A program made the position numbers and the translations under genes. Shown piece by piece: positions 22,152 to 34,550 of a stretch of 64,000 nt of DNA. The stretch is from Ophiodon elongatus (taxonomy: Eukaryota > Chordata > Actinopteri > Perciformes > Hexagrammidae), in contig JACSYO010000150.1 in NCBI GenBank assembly GCA_016806645.1, positions 1 to 64,000 of the forward strand, in the 5' to 3' direction. The notes below the pieces were generated by a model that was not told where the DNA came from, did no database searches, and saw nothing but the letters and a program-made list of their open reading frames with translations. Each line of letters starts with the position of its first letter. Positions within the stretch are counted from its first letter, which is position 1.

Positions 22152-22273
22152 ATCTCCCACGTCATTCAACAGAAAGAAAGGGGAAAAAAACTAATACAAC
22201 CGTTGTTGCTTGTTTTGTTGACATCCGACCCGAGACGCAGTTGCCGCTTCCCCGGGCTTAATCATTCATTTAA

Positions 22274-24997
22274 ATGGTATAATTACGTATTATTGTCGTG
22301 TGTGAATCTTATGTTGGGTTAAAATTTTTAGATTAAGCGCGAAACGCCGACAGTTAGCTCGTTGGATAAAGTAGTTTGTGTCGGGTCTCGTGGAGCAGCA
22401 GAGCAGCTAAAGTTAGCTCTCTGCTGCTGAGTACATAGCTGAGTGTATAACTTATGCACGAAGCAACAGCCGCGTCCTGGCGTCGCTGTGTTCTGTGTTG
22501 CAGGCGACAGGTTACCGGAAACCGGCTTCTTCGGCGGCCCAGAGGAAAAAGACAGGTCCCAAAACCGACCTGACCGAGGAGCAGAGGCAGGAGATTAAAG
22601 AGGCGTTTGACCTCTTCGACACAGAGGGAAGCGGAACGATAGATGTGAAGGAGCTGAAGGTGGGTTCCTGGTTTAGTGGGCAACAAGTGCGTGTCCCCTC
22701 TGATGAAACAAATACCCCGATCCCATGATCCCCTGATACCTTGATCCCTGATACCCTGATACCTTGATCCCTGATACCTTGATCCCTTGATCCCCTGATA
22801 CCCTGATACTCAAGGCAAGTTTATTTGCACATTTCAACAACAAGGCAATTCAAAGTGCTTCACATAAAACCATTAAAAGCATCAAAACATAATGCAAAAG
22901 AAAAATAAGATGTATAAAACAATTAAGAGCATTCATTTAAACATTAAAAACAGTCAGTAAAACATTAAAAAGCTAAAAATAGAATAAAAGTTGCAGGGCA
23001 GTTTAATTAAGAAATAAAATACAGTAGTAAAATGCCCCGATCCCCTGGTACCTCGATACCCTGATACCAGCAGCCTCAGACCCCCCCACCCCTCCTCTGT
23101 CTGTGCAACAGGTCGCCATGAGGGCGCTCGGGTTTGAACCCAAGAAAGAGGAGATCAAGAAGATGATAGCAGACATCGATAAAGAGGGTTCTGGAACAAT
23201 TGACTTCAGTGACTTTCTCGGTATGATGACTTCGAAAATGGTGAGTGTGTAATACAGGTGTTTAGACCAAAAAAACAACAACAACAACCTGGAAACTTCT
23301 TGGAAATTGAAATTTCTAATCCGGGAAAGACTGCGTGACGACTCGTAGAGTCACAAATCTGTTCATCTCGTCGCTCTCGGTCGCCGCTTGTTCTTCAAAC
23401 AAACAATGTACCTCTGATTTCAGTTACAGTGAAATCCAACGTGGAGAAATGCCACAAAGCTTTCCAACAGTCACAGAAAATGCATTGGATTTTAGCTGCA
23501 AAATGTACATTGAAAAAGTATTGATTGAGGCATGTGTTGTTATTATTTTGTTCGTCATGTCTTCGCCGTCAATAGAGTGAAAAAGACTCCAAAGAAGAAA
23601 TAATGAAGGCTTTTCGGCTCTTCGACGACGACGGCACGGGAAAAATCTCGTTCAAAAATCTGAAGCGAGTTGCCAAGGAGCTGGGGGAGAACCTCACGGA
23701 TGACGAATTAAAGGTATTAGTATTTTCTAATGACGTGCCAAACATCATTTGTTATTGGCGGACAATGCACAAAGACCACGACCCAAAAAGGATGTTTTGT
23801 AGTTTGTAAATGTCTCTCATTGGTAGATTCACTGGTGCATTCATGTACAATTCATTAGCTTTTGAATTGATTTCCATTTTGCAATTCTTTTTTTTTTGAG
23901 AGAGAGAGAGAAAGAGATCATCTTTATAGAATAAAATCTATTCATAGTGTCTGTTTTTCTGTTCTTGATGCAGGCTATCGCTGCTCTTGCGGTGTCTGTC
24001 AGTAGCTCCCCACCCCTCCTCCGCCTGAACAACCTCAAGTTAATTCTTAACCAGTTTTGTTTAAAAAAAAAATTTAAAATCTCACAGTAAAAAGAGGGTT
24101 TCTTTTCCTCAAACTGCTCTCCTGTTTGATGATTCAGAGTGGTTTCTGTCAGATATTGCACCTTTGCACTGCATATCTTTTTTTTTTTATGTTAAATGCA
24201 CTCTTTGTATGGCATATCAGGGCTCACCAATAAGGATTTCCCGCGGCAAGTAAAATGCTTCGACGGGCTAATAAATCCAGCAACGCACGGAGATTTCTGA
24301 CGTGAAAAAAAAACCAAACCATGAATGTTGACCCCTGCATATGAAGCAGTATGTTTAGGAACACACTTTTCTTTCCGCTGGCTGTGGTGGATGGTTTTGT
24401 TAGGAAAAGCAACAGCAGCAACAGAGAAGTGGCTGCTGCAGACACATTCACAAGCCACAGAAAAGTTCTCAGAACGCGGCCCATGAGAGAATGTGGCAGA
24501 AAGCCTGAAACAATATATTCATAGGACATCTCAGGAAGTTAAGAGTCATTTTTATTAAAAATGAGAGATAAAGAATAGGTAGCAGACAATGGGTTTGATT
24601 CCTCAGCACTGGTGATATAACTGTTCTGACGTTACACGCGACCTCGCAAGCTGATGCTCGTGCCTCCTCTCGTGCCTCCTCTCCGTCGTCTCCCAGTTCC
24701 CTTTATGTTGTTCTGTTCTTACTCACGATGTTGAAATAGTCGTTGCTGCTTTAGGTTTCTTTCTGAGGATTTTTTTTTTTTGACCGCTGAAATTCCCAGT
24801 GCGACAACGTCGTGAGTCTCAAGTGAGAGTTGGGAGTTTTTCTGGTCCGTCTGTATTTGAACATTCAGACTTGGTTTCTCTTCCTTTTTTTTTTTTTTTT
24901 CTTTAAGGAAATGATCGACGAGGCGGACCGGGATGGCGACGGGGAGATCGACGAGCAGGAGTTCTTGAGGATAATGAAGAAGACCAATCTTTACTGA
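22274..24997 (+). CDS. cetn4: Centrin (cetn4 position, CETN2-like sequence), five exons
   Basis: Exons: proposed ATG-only exon ending 22276, then 22504-22659, 23112-23240, 23576-23713 and 24908-24997. The last four are certain and in phase, encoding about 171 residues (CETN2 has 172). Four EF-hands are visible: DTEGSGTIDVKE, DKEGSGTIDFSD, DDDGTGKISFKN and DRDGDGEIDEQE, ending KKTNLY. RALGFEPKKEEIKKM and RVAKELGENLTDDEL are centrin signatures. Centrins are calcium-binding proteins of centrioles and basal bodies. The name follows synteny (mammalian Cetn4/CETN4P lies beside BBS12); the sequence itself looks closer to CETN2. The first exon is inferred because exon 2 starts after TTGCAG with no in-frame ATG, and ATG|GTATAA at 22274 fits the phase; its donor is weak. 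Introns hold a minisatellite and a LINE tail. Confidence 0.9.
22706..23072. repeat. GATCCCTGATAC minisatellite interrupted by a LINE-tail fragment
   Basis: Irregular units of GATCCCTGATACC/TTGATCCC run from about 22706 to 22811 and resume at about 23036-23070. Between them (22812-23035) lies a sequence with GCACATTTCAACAACAAGGC, recognised in reverse as a common teleost LINE 3' tail. The tail appears to have inserted into the minisatellite. It lies in the centrin intron 22660-23111. Confidence 0.7.
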
Positions 24998-25122
24998 AGC
25001 CCGTGGCGCGTCACGGGTCTCGAACCCACGGGCTCGTTCTTTAAGCTCCCTCCTCTGACTCCCTTCGGAGCGGTTCACGTCGGAGCTTTTTCTCGGGGAC
25101 CTTTTTTGAGACAGATTTTGCG

Positions 25123-25128
25123 AATAAA
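25123..25128 (+). terminator. Poly(A) signal of the centrin gene
   Basis: AATAAA about 126 bp downstream of the stop codon; a second lies near 25185. Confidence 0.7.
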
Positions 25129-25327
25129 TGTTTTACCCACGACCCGTACTTTTGCACAGATGCTTTTCTACAATTGCAAGAAAAATAAATATATTTCCCT
25201 CACATTTGTCTGTTACTTTTCCGTACGTGTTCCCTTAGAGTCAGATTGCAAGAGTGCAATGTTTCCACATGCGCTTGAAGAAATGCACAACGTTTTTACA
25301 TGGTGTCTTTCACTTTTTCTTTTGCAT

Positions 25328-25445
25328 TCTGCAACAGCAATGCAACAGCAATGGAACAGCAATGCAATGCAACTGCAATGAAATGCAACAGCAATGCAAT
25401 GCAACAGCAATGCAATGCAATGCAACAGCAATGCAACAGCAATGT
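25328..25445. repeat. GCAACA/GCAAT compound minisatellite
   Basis: About 118 bp built from GCAACA hexamers and GCAAT pentamers in irregular alternation, just downstream of the centrin gene. Confidence 0.9.
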
Positions 25446-26375
25446 TCGATGTCGGGGAGCAGACAGTGAAAGTCGTATGACTAAGTCGATGTCGACTAAC
25501 CAGAATTTAGTTATTGTGGACAGAAATGACGAGCGTGAACTCCAGATGAGTAACCCGGTAAAAGTCACTCTCACTTCATGTTTTGAGCTCGTGGACCGAG
25601 TCATCGCCCGTAGACGGCACGGTACCGCCTCACATGTTTTGATCGTGTTATTGGAATAGGCGCTCCTGCTGAATTAATTGCAGCACAAGACGTTTTTTTT
25701 TTTTATGTTGACCAAAAGACACCAGGCCGTGTCAAAATAAACAGGATACTGCAGTGACGTGTTTTTTTTCTTTTTCCGAGCCGTCAGAGCCGGCTGTTTA
25801 TAATTTTGAGGATGCTTGCCACTGATTATGAAAGTTCTGATGACCTGTTCTAGACGGCGGAGGAACATCGGGCGGAAAATATGAAAAGTGTTTTCCCAAG
25901 ATGAGAATATTCTTTTTAAATATTACGCACGTAAAAATGTTTGATGGTACAAAAAGACAAAAAAAAGCAAGCACATTCATAGATTGTAGATTTACAAATT
26001 GACAACTTTCACAGACGATAGGTCCTTTAAATGGTACTTTTTCTTTTTGAACATGTACGACATGTACTCAACTCTAAGACGAGATAATTGGCTCCACTTT
26101 TCTTTTCTTTTTTTTACCAAATTCAAAGTGCCAGAATATGGAATTGATGTGGATTCCACTCATTTCGTTCATCTGCCAAACTGAAATTTGGATTCGATAT
26201 AGATGAGCCAAATCAGAAGGCCTGTATTCAAAGGTTCCTTTCATGTTAGCCCTTGTGACTCAAATCCCTCCACCTTCCTGGAGATCAAATCAGTGGTACC
26301 TGCCCTCACCAGTGGGACACAACCGAGAGACTCACCACGTAAACAGAGCACGGAGAAGCTCGGATTACAACACAC

Positions 26376-26377
26376 AT

Positions 26378-26440
<63 letters not shown>
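26376..26440. repeat. (GCAC)n then (CA)n microsatellite
   Basis: GCAC tetramers pass into about 22 CA units. Confidence 0.95.
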
Positions 26441-26443
<3 letters not shown>

Positions 26444-29400
26444 GGAGAGCGACTTCATCGTCTGCCCAGATATCCGATACTCTTCTATATATATTTACAT
26501 TGCTACTAGTTGTTTGCCGCTATATTATTAAAATGAAGCCCCTTTTGATCACATCTGAGTGAGACAGAATATTCTTGAACAAGTATCAGGCGGAAGGCGT
26601 CTTTGAACGAGTCCACTTGAATGTCAGATGTGAAAGGAAACTGTCACGGTGGTTAACACGGCCAGTGAGATAACAGAGCAGCAGGAATATATACTAATAT
26701 ATTAGTAGATATTATAGTATAATATACTAATAGCAACAAAAAATGACATAGCAAGTGACCGGTCCCATCCATCGCTGCTCTCAGGAAGATGTGTTTGGAC
26801 GGCGACAAGCCACCAAAAGTGTGTTTGTCCCATTTAAATGATTAAATCATACCGGGCTGCCCCCTCAGGGAGAATGCATGTGTCTTATTGTGTCTTATGT
26901 TTGAACTTTTTGAGCTGCCTTTGATTGAACTCAAAGCTCTCCCAATGTTTTCACTGTTTCTTACTGGTCTTATTTGTATTTCATGTTGATTTTGGTGAAG
27001 CCAAAAGACAATTTCTCCACAATTTTGGACGTTAATGTTTTTAACTTACTAACATGTCCTGATATTATGGAGGAATGTCCTTTTAAAGCTCCTCGAGCTC
27101 ATCACTTGCTCTTAGTGTTATTTCCAATTTTAAAATTCTCTAACGGGTTACAGCTTTGTGAATAAACTGATCAAAAGACTTTTTTTTTTTTACTTAAATA
27201 TTAAATAAAAGGAGACGGTGCTTCAGCTGCACGGAGCAGTCATTTCGGATGAGTGGGCGTTTTTTCAAACGGTGGATGTTTTGATTTTAGAACAAAACTT
27301 TCCTATTGGAGTTTTGATGTTTTTGTACAATGGCAGTTTCATGGCCTACAGTACCTGCACAGCCCCTCGGCTGCATGTTATTCCCCTGCTGTTGTGGTTG
27401 AACAGCATTCGCATCACACGGTCGGTTCAATACTCCCACTGCTCCGCGGCCGGGTTGCTTTTCCAATAAAATGATCAATTTCCGAAAACAACGAAGCCTC
27501 CGAAAATCTGCTCGTTGCTGGTAAAAAGATGATTTATTATTATTAATGCTTAAAGGTCAAGAATGTGTCACCGTTATGTCGGCAACCTATTTTCACAAAC
27601 CCCCTTTGAGTAAGACGAGCTGAAGGCAAACTAATAACCATCGTTGTGCCCAGAAGAAGCAAAGAGTGACTGCTCCTGTGGTAGGTTTGATTTTTAACCT
27701 GTCGTTATTTGTGAAATAGATTTCATACATATATTTCTGGATTATGAATGGTAACATTTTAGCAAATCTTTTAATCTTTTTACGCTGTGATGAGGAAGCC
27801 TGTGTCTGTTTCATATCTCCTTTTTATTGATATCTTTGAATACAATGTAGAGAAAACTTTGTAAAATGAACCGCAGCGCTGAAAGCCGCGATGACTTTTT
27901 AATACTGCTGTGTGTGCATAAGTGATAATTAAGTGTCGCTTCACATCTTCTTATCCTTGTCCTGACTGTTGCTCACCTGACTCATTTACGTGCCTCGTAT
28001 TTTACTGCTCGACCTGTTTGTGGGAGATCCGTTTCCACCCCCCTTAACCAATCACCTTCAAAACGTTTGAGTAGATCAGGTGTGTAGAATTATGAAAAAA
28101 AAAAGAAGAAAAAAAAAGAAAAGCTTGCTTGACAAAGAGCAGTTGAGAATTTTAAAGGGCATCCTCGCAGGTTTTGGCATTAAAACCCAAATTAGAGACG
28201 TTCGGAAAGCAGAGAGAAAACAACCAACAGAAAACATTACAGTCTTATAAGTCAACAACCATGTTTATCGAGACAGTTTTTATTCATTACTTTAAAGTAT
28301 TACCACTCATGATGTGTGAAGGAGGTGGTTAACTCCAGAGATGCCTCATCGCTGGTGAAGAAGAGCGATTCTGTGGAACAATACATGCTGGATATGAAAA
28401 CAATTGAGGTCGAGCAGCTCTCTGTGTTTTATCTCGACTACAAAGGCTCGTTTGTTTTCTGGTTCAGCTGTGATGAGATTAATCATGTTGATCCGACTTA
28501 TTCCGTTAAGTTGGGCGCTGCGTCTCCGTCCTCTCAGAAGTAAATTATAGTGTTGCAACAGGACTGAAATCAGTCCGTTATTGTCCCTCCACATTATCGA
28601 TCAATAAAATGACAAACCCCTGTTACAATTTACTGCAGACCAAAGTTTTTCTCTTAAGATGTCTCACTGTCTGGTGAACGACCTGATGAACCGAATGAAA
28701 GAGGAAACAAAATTGAATATGAAATGAAACAAAGAAACAATTAATTGTTGAAAAGCAACAAAAAAAAAAAAAAAGGCCGAGGATGCAGACACGTCCGTCT
28801 GGCTTTGTTAAATGTGCCGAGGCCGGAACCCAATTTTTAAGGCGACTCCATTTTTGGCGTTCCATCTGCCAAAAATCGAATCAGAAGTTTGGCAGGTCTT
28901 CCTGAAAAAAAAAAGAAGCATTAAAGGGACTACATGTAGTTAGAGCTAATTAAACGTAGTGGACCTCTGCACTCTTCAGATGAAGAAACGGTGGATGGGT
29001 GTATTCATGTTTTGGAGTGGTTTGATCCGATAACTCTAATAAGAAGTCACTGAAGAATAACGCCCATCGATTCGGGACGTTTGTGTGTTCCAGGTGACGG
29101 TTAATTACAGATTGACGTATAATGTGGTAAAAAAAAAAAAAAAAAATCTTGTTGACGTCAAGAAATCTGCATGATTTGATACAATAACCTCAAAGCAACA
29201 TTCGGAAACCGGCCGCTATCACAGCACATTGAACTTTGTACTTTGTTGCACCTGACAGACGCAGATTTCCATCCTGCAGGAGGTTTTTTTTTTTTTAATC
29301 TGTCTCCATTGTCATTCTGTTCCATCAATAAGAATAAGATCATGGCGAATGATTTGCCCAATAACTAACGCGAAGTAGAGCTGAATTCCACATTTTTGAT

Positions 29401-29938
29401 TTCAAACACACAAGTTAAGTTAAATTAAGATTTCTTTTTAAATTCGGTAACTATGGCACTGAAAAATGAATCCGCCGTTCTAAACAAGCCGAGTCATGCC
29501 TGCTGCGCTGCCGGTGAAGAGGACCAAAAGAGGCGATCCCCCACCCACGGCCTCTCTGTGCTCTTCCTGTACACTTACGGTAATATCAAGCACACTCACT
29601 TTTCCAAATCACCATCATTTGTCCTTGTTCCAGTTTTGTGAATGCTTGCAAAAATTTATTTAATTAAATTAAATGTAAAAAATAATAATTGAGGACTTTG
29701 TTTTTTAACATTTATGTTTATTGAAAAGAGTTTTTTTTCCAAAGAAATAAACAATATTCTACAATATGTGTATGAGTTGCATTTCAACCTCGCACCCACT
29801 CGCCCCGGAAAATGCAAACCGTTCACGAAGGGGAGACCGCAGTGTCGGAAATCATACTACAGCAAGTGGGAGGAGGAAGTAAACGACATAATTAACACAG
29901 GGCCCAAACAAATCTGCCCGATAGTGTAAGAGTTTGAA

Positions 29939-29962
29939 ATACACACACACACACACACACAC
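29939..29962. repeat. Short (CA)n microsatellite
   Basis: About 12 CA units, followed 30 bp later by a T run (29991-30008). Confidence 0.9.
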
Positions 29963-31388
29963 TTGATTAATTACACAGCAACAGTCTACTTTTTTTTTTT
30001 TTTTTTTAGATATACATTTTATTTGGCTCACACGGTTCAGCGGCATGGTAAACACAATATGAAATATTAAAACATCATCCTCACAGTGTGACCGACCACA
30101 AACTTTTTGAGTCAAAACAAAACAATAGAATCCGCACCGATAGCAGAAAGTACGTGATAGTGGAATACTGTACAGTAGATATGGCCAGGCCCCGTTCACG
30201 TGTTCTGAATAAACAATATACATTAAGAAACTATCAGATAACTTATGCCCTCATATTAAAATGCTAATAGTACTTTATCATTGGGATGATCCGAATCGTA
30301 TAACTGCAGAAAAAAACAATAAAATCGGTGTTCTTCTTCCTTCATTTAGTGGCAGCGATGCAACTTTATTTAATTAAATACCATTTATACATTCAAGCTT
30401 TTAGCTGTCGTAGTAAAAAACTAAACTTTATTATTTCAGTCACAGTCTGATCACCTTTTTTTTTTTTTTTTTTACAAACATTTTCTTTATTCTTTTACAA
30501 AAGGAGGTATACAGCCCAGACACATTAAAAATGACACACAAAATGTATGATTATTTATCCTACAGGAACATTGACAGACGCCATTTCACTTCAAACAAAA
30601 CTAATTTGAAAAGTTGTTTATTCCGGTTGATATAAAAATAATCCTGTATGCTCAGATTTATAAGATGAAAGTTTTAATGAAAATAAATGCTGGGAAAAAA
30701 AATTGTTGTTAAAGGTGAGTGCGATTATCAGGTTTAGAGAATAGGCTCGTTCACGGTGTCGCAACTTCGACCAAACTTCTTTTTTCTTCTTCTGAACTCT
30801 CCGACCTGTTGACCTCTGTCTGTCAGCGATTTCCCGCCTGCAGCCTCATTTCTCACACTTTTTTGCACTGCGTTTAACACTCTGGCTGACCACAAAGAGA
30901 AACTCTCAACCTGTGACATGCGTCTTCAGTCCTGACCGAGAGCTTTAGTCATCACCCAAAAAAAGCATTCGTCGGAGCAGAGGTGTTGCACAAGAGTTTG
31001 AAAATAAAAAAAAATAAATTACAAGGAAAAAGCTTGAGCTCTCAAATGCAGATGAGACGTACGTGTCTCCACCGCGAGAGGACTTCTCTCTTCTTTTTAG
31101 GATGTGGAGAGATAAACGGGCACATTTGGCTTTGTGAAATAACTGTTCAAAAAGCATTTTAAAATTATAGTTCAACTGTCAACAAATACATTTATTAAAA
31201 CGTCTCGTTTCGGAAGAAAATCATAGAGAAAAAAACTCCACCTCTTTAATTCTCAATGCACTATTTCAAAGTGCTCCATCTTATCTTTCTGTGCAGGAAG
31301 TTACATATCTAACGTTAGGTGAATTTAAATTTGTATTTCATTGTGCTCATTTTAACAAAGCTGCTTAGAAAAACAAAGCTGCTTTTTA

Positions 31389-31400
31389 CACACACACACA

Positions 31401-31499
<99 letters not shown>

Positions 31500-31508
31500 A
31501 CACACACA
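31389..31508. repeat. Compound (CA)n(GCAC)n(CA)n microsatellite
   Basis: About 120 bp; GCAC tetramers sit between CA arrays, as in the array at 26376. Confidence 0.97.
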
Positions 31509-32044
31509 GGTGTGGTCAGAAGGGGTCCTCGAGTAACATTCTTCTGAATTTGAAATCTACCTGAGGAAACATGTTCCCTTCCGTACGAGCATCACATAAG
31601 GGACTCCTGATAAGACGAGCGTCTGAGGGTGATGCACCTCTCAGACCATTCGGAGTCCCCACCCACCTTTTCCCCTACGCTGACACAGAGTGAGAACAGA
31701 CGAAAGGGGTTTTCTCTCTCTCTCTGTCTCACTTCCTCCCCGATGTAAAGATTGTGTGTGTGCAGAGAACATGTGCTGGAGCACTGATGGGGCGGACCGA
31801 CGGCACAGCCTGTGAGCTACTTATGTACACTGACTAATGTAGTGATGCCTCCCAGACTTTCCCAAATGTGTAATGCTAATGCACATTGGAGGAGATGACC
31901 GTCACTGAAGAAATACTCCGTGACATTTCCATACAAATGTTGCCATTGTGTGTAGCCTGAAAGCACAGAAATCAATGTTTAATCACTACCGCACGATTCA
32001 TCTGCTCTTCTGAAAGCCTTGGGGCACATGTATGAAAAGAGAGA

Positions 32045-32070
32045 GTGTGTGTGTGTGTGTGTGTGTGTGT
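32045..32070. repeat. (GT)n microsatellite
   Basis: About 13 GT units. Confidence 0.9.
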
Positions 32071-33180
32071 ATTAAAGTGTTCAATGAACTCTGCCTATAT
32101 AAACACATGCTGATTTTATTTATTTTCCTGCCATGAATGTTTCTTTTTCGCACTGCAGTACAGTTTGTGCACATCTGCAGCTGGAATCCACTGCCAGCTG
32201 CAACTCCAAGTGTTCAAAATTAAATAAAAGCTGGTTGCAGGCATTCGTGTGAAATAGTCAGAATTAGCATATTCATTTTTGAGTTATGCCAAAAATGTGT
32301 TTTGTGAGGTCACAGTGACCTTCGGCTGCCAAATTCTAACCGGTTCATAATTGAGTCCAGGTTTGCACCAACTTTTGTAGAAATTCCCGGGAACGGGACG
32401 GACAAACAGACCACCCTGAAAATGCCGCCATGGAGGCATAAAAAGAGGTTATCTGGTCTAAAAAACTCAAACTGGCCTTTGCCAGCTCGCACATCAAACG
32501 CACATCAAAGTGTCTGAACTTCAGAGGCAAAGCGGTGCGATAAGTACGCATGTGTTTTCAGGGAACTTCCTTCTAAATGGCAGTCGGTGAGAGTTGACAC
32601 TTTGACTTGTGGGCTGCATTGTGTCTCTAACACAAACGGCCGAAATACAGTTGAGTAGCACGAACGGCACAAAGAAGTGCAAACAACAAACTCACATTAA
32701 AGTCGGTAAAAAGAGGACAGAATACCAAACGCGGTTGTTCTCTCTCCGAGTGCTGGAGTAAAGTTATTGAGCCCAATAACGTGCATTGATGATTTCTGGG
32801 AAGAAGGGGGTGGGGGGCGCATAAAGGGTACACATTAAATATATGACAGAGGACATGTCAACTGCTTCCTATAGTCCTGTAGTACACACAGCACAAGCCA
32901 AACGAACAAATGAGGTCGCCATGGTACATGAGTCGGGATGTACTGAACTCCGGAGAAAAGGTGAACAATTGCTGGTTTTCCTGCGAGTTGACTTGATGCT
33001 TGGAAACGGGACGGAGACGTCCCCCCCAAACACCGAGACATGCAACAAGACACATCGGGAGCGTTGGCTCACGTGGAAAACAATCGGCCCGCGCGACGCA
33101 TCTTCAGCGCATGGAGCCCTTAATGTTGGACTAATAAAGTACGGCGGCAACGTGAGAACCAAAACTGGAGAGGACAAGAA

Positions 33181-33460
33181 GTAAAGGGACTGTACTTGTA
33201 TCGTGCACTTCTAGTCTCCTGACCACGCAAAGAGCTTTAACACTACATGACATCATCCACCCAGTCACACCCTGATGGCAGTGGCTACCACGCAAGGTGT
33301 CACCTGCCCATCACGACTAACTAACATTCGTACACCGTAGGCACAGCTACGGGAGCAATCTGGGGTTAAGTGGGCAACATGGGCTAGCAGAGCCGGGGAT
33401 CGAACCGCCGATCCTCTGATAGAAGGACGACCGCGCTCTACCACTGAGCCACAGTCGCCC
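33181..33460 (-). mobile_element. tRNA-derived SINE
   Basis: On the minus strand the head reads GGGCGACTGTGGCTCAGTGG with an RNA polymerase III A box (TGGCTCAGTGG, 33441-33451) and B box (GGTTCGATCC, 33397-33406) at tRNA-like spacing. A body with GATGGGCAGGTGACACCTTG and a tail with AAAGCTCTTTGCGTGGTCAG then GACTAGAAGTGCAC follow, which I recognise from abundant teleost SINEs. The body extends about 200 bp past the tRNA-like head, so this is not a tRNA gene. It is moderately diverged and no clear target duplication was resolved. Confidence 0.8.
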
Positions 33461-34376
33461 ACAAGTCATCGCACGGCTCCGACTGCTCCGGTACCGTTCA
33501 TTGAGAGTTTGTGCAAATCACTTTTTAAACACGTGGCGGTAATAAAGCAACGGCTACAACGCGTGCGTTCTTATCTGTGGAGCTCGATTCATTACAGTGG
33601 ATTTAGATACTTAATAGAGAAGCAGTAAATCCATCACTGAACTTCTCTTTCCTAATCTGCACTACTGTGACATTACAAAAAAGACGTAATTATGTTGTGT
33701 AATCTATTTAATTCATTAACAGATTTAATAAAAAACCTTTTACGAACCCGAATAAATACATCATCACCCCGTGCACCATGACTGATACGTTCACCAATAC
33801 TTCGCCACTGTAATGTGGTTTTCATCACGTCTTTGAAAGGCTTCAACATCTATTGTGACATTTGTCTAAAAAAAACCAAGGACAGAATTGTCCTCGCTGT
33901 CAAGAGAGCGTCAGCCGTTACTCATCACCTTTCTGGTTGATGAGTAACGGAGCGATGAAAGACGGGCGGCACTATGAGGTAATATTCCTAAATATGGCTC
34001 AAGTTGTCTCCACCGTCGTGGTGCCGTGGACTTCCTCCTCCACTGACAGAACATGCCATCTCCTCACTTCTCCTTTCAGTGCGACGTGAATACTTAAAAC
34101 AGGGGTTTCCTGTTGTTGCAGCACGCTCTGTGTTGGTGTAGGTGGCCGTGATGCAAGTGAATGCATTCAGGTTGTCAATACCGCACCTACGAAACGCCAC
34201 CACCTATGACACGGTGTCGGCCACTGATTCAAAATGAAAATGGGAAGTGCCGTCTTCCTGCCGTTTCCTGTCGGGGTTGCACTCGAGCAGCTTTACGTTC
34301 ACACGTCTCTCATCTATAGGCCCCACGCAGGCGCGGCCTGACGCCACTCTCGGATCACGTAGTGGTGACTGCCAGT

Positions 34377-34461
34377 GGAAAAGAAAGTTTCATTACCCAC
34401 ACGCGCAAGTTTCTGCAGCTTTCCAAGTGGTTTTCCAGTGTCCTCAGGGATGAGTATAAAA
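34377..34461 (+). promoter_or_regulatory. il21 promoter: TATA box with nearby GGAAA cores
   Basis: TATAAAA at 34455-34461 lies 90 bp upstream of the il21 ATG. Just upstream are GGAAAAGAAAGTTTC (34377-34391), resembling an NFAT core next to an IRF-like element, and TTTTCC (34431-34436), a reverse NFAT core. NFAT control of IL21 is established in mammals; binding here is inference. Confidence 0.55.
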
Positions 34462-34550
34462 CAGGTAAGAGACGCAACCATCTGCATTTCCAGTGAATCT
34501 TTCGAAAAGCCTCCTTTGGTGATCTGGTGCCTGCTGCTCACGCCGACAAT

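Larger units (their letters stand above)
21384..22273. promoter_or_regulatory. Shared bidirectional promoter region of bbs12 and the centrin gene
   Basis: Only about 0.9 kb separates the bbs12 ATG from the proposed centrin ATG. The central part (21940-22160) is GC-richer and has an NRF1-type palindrome, an RFX X-box, inverted CCAAT boxes and a 41 bp tandem duplication; no TATA box was seen. The stretch 21480-21900 probably holds the bbs12 5' intron. Both flanking genes serve cilia or centrioles, so co-regulation is plausible. Confidence 0.7.
25129..34454. other. Intergenic region between the centrin gene and il21
   Basis: About 9 kb without a recognised gene. It contains a GCAACA/GCAAT array (25328-25445), several (CA)n/(GT)n arrays, poly-A/T runs (28758-28773, 29131-29147, 29991-30008, 30457-30473), AT palindromes near 26687-26732 and a SINE (33181-33460). 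Two weak orphan ORFs (28313-28543 and 29453-29929) are discussed under findings. Mammals have no conserved protein gene between CETN4 and IL21. Confidence 0.6.

Noticed and set aside
33389..33460. Possible tRNA gene on the minus strand with good A and B boxes
   Set aside because: The 200 bp following body and tail match a teleost SINE, so this is the tRNA-derived head of a retroelement.
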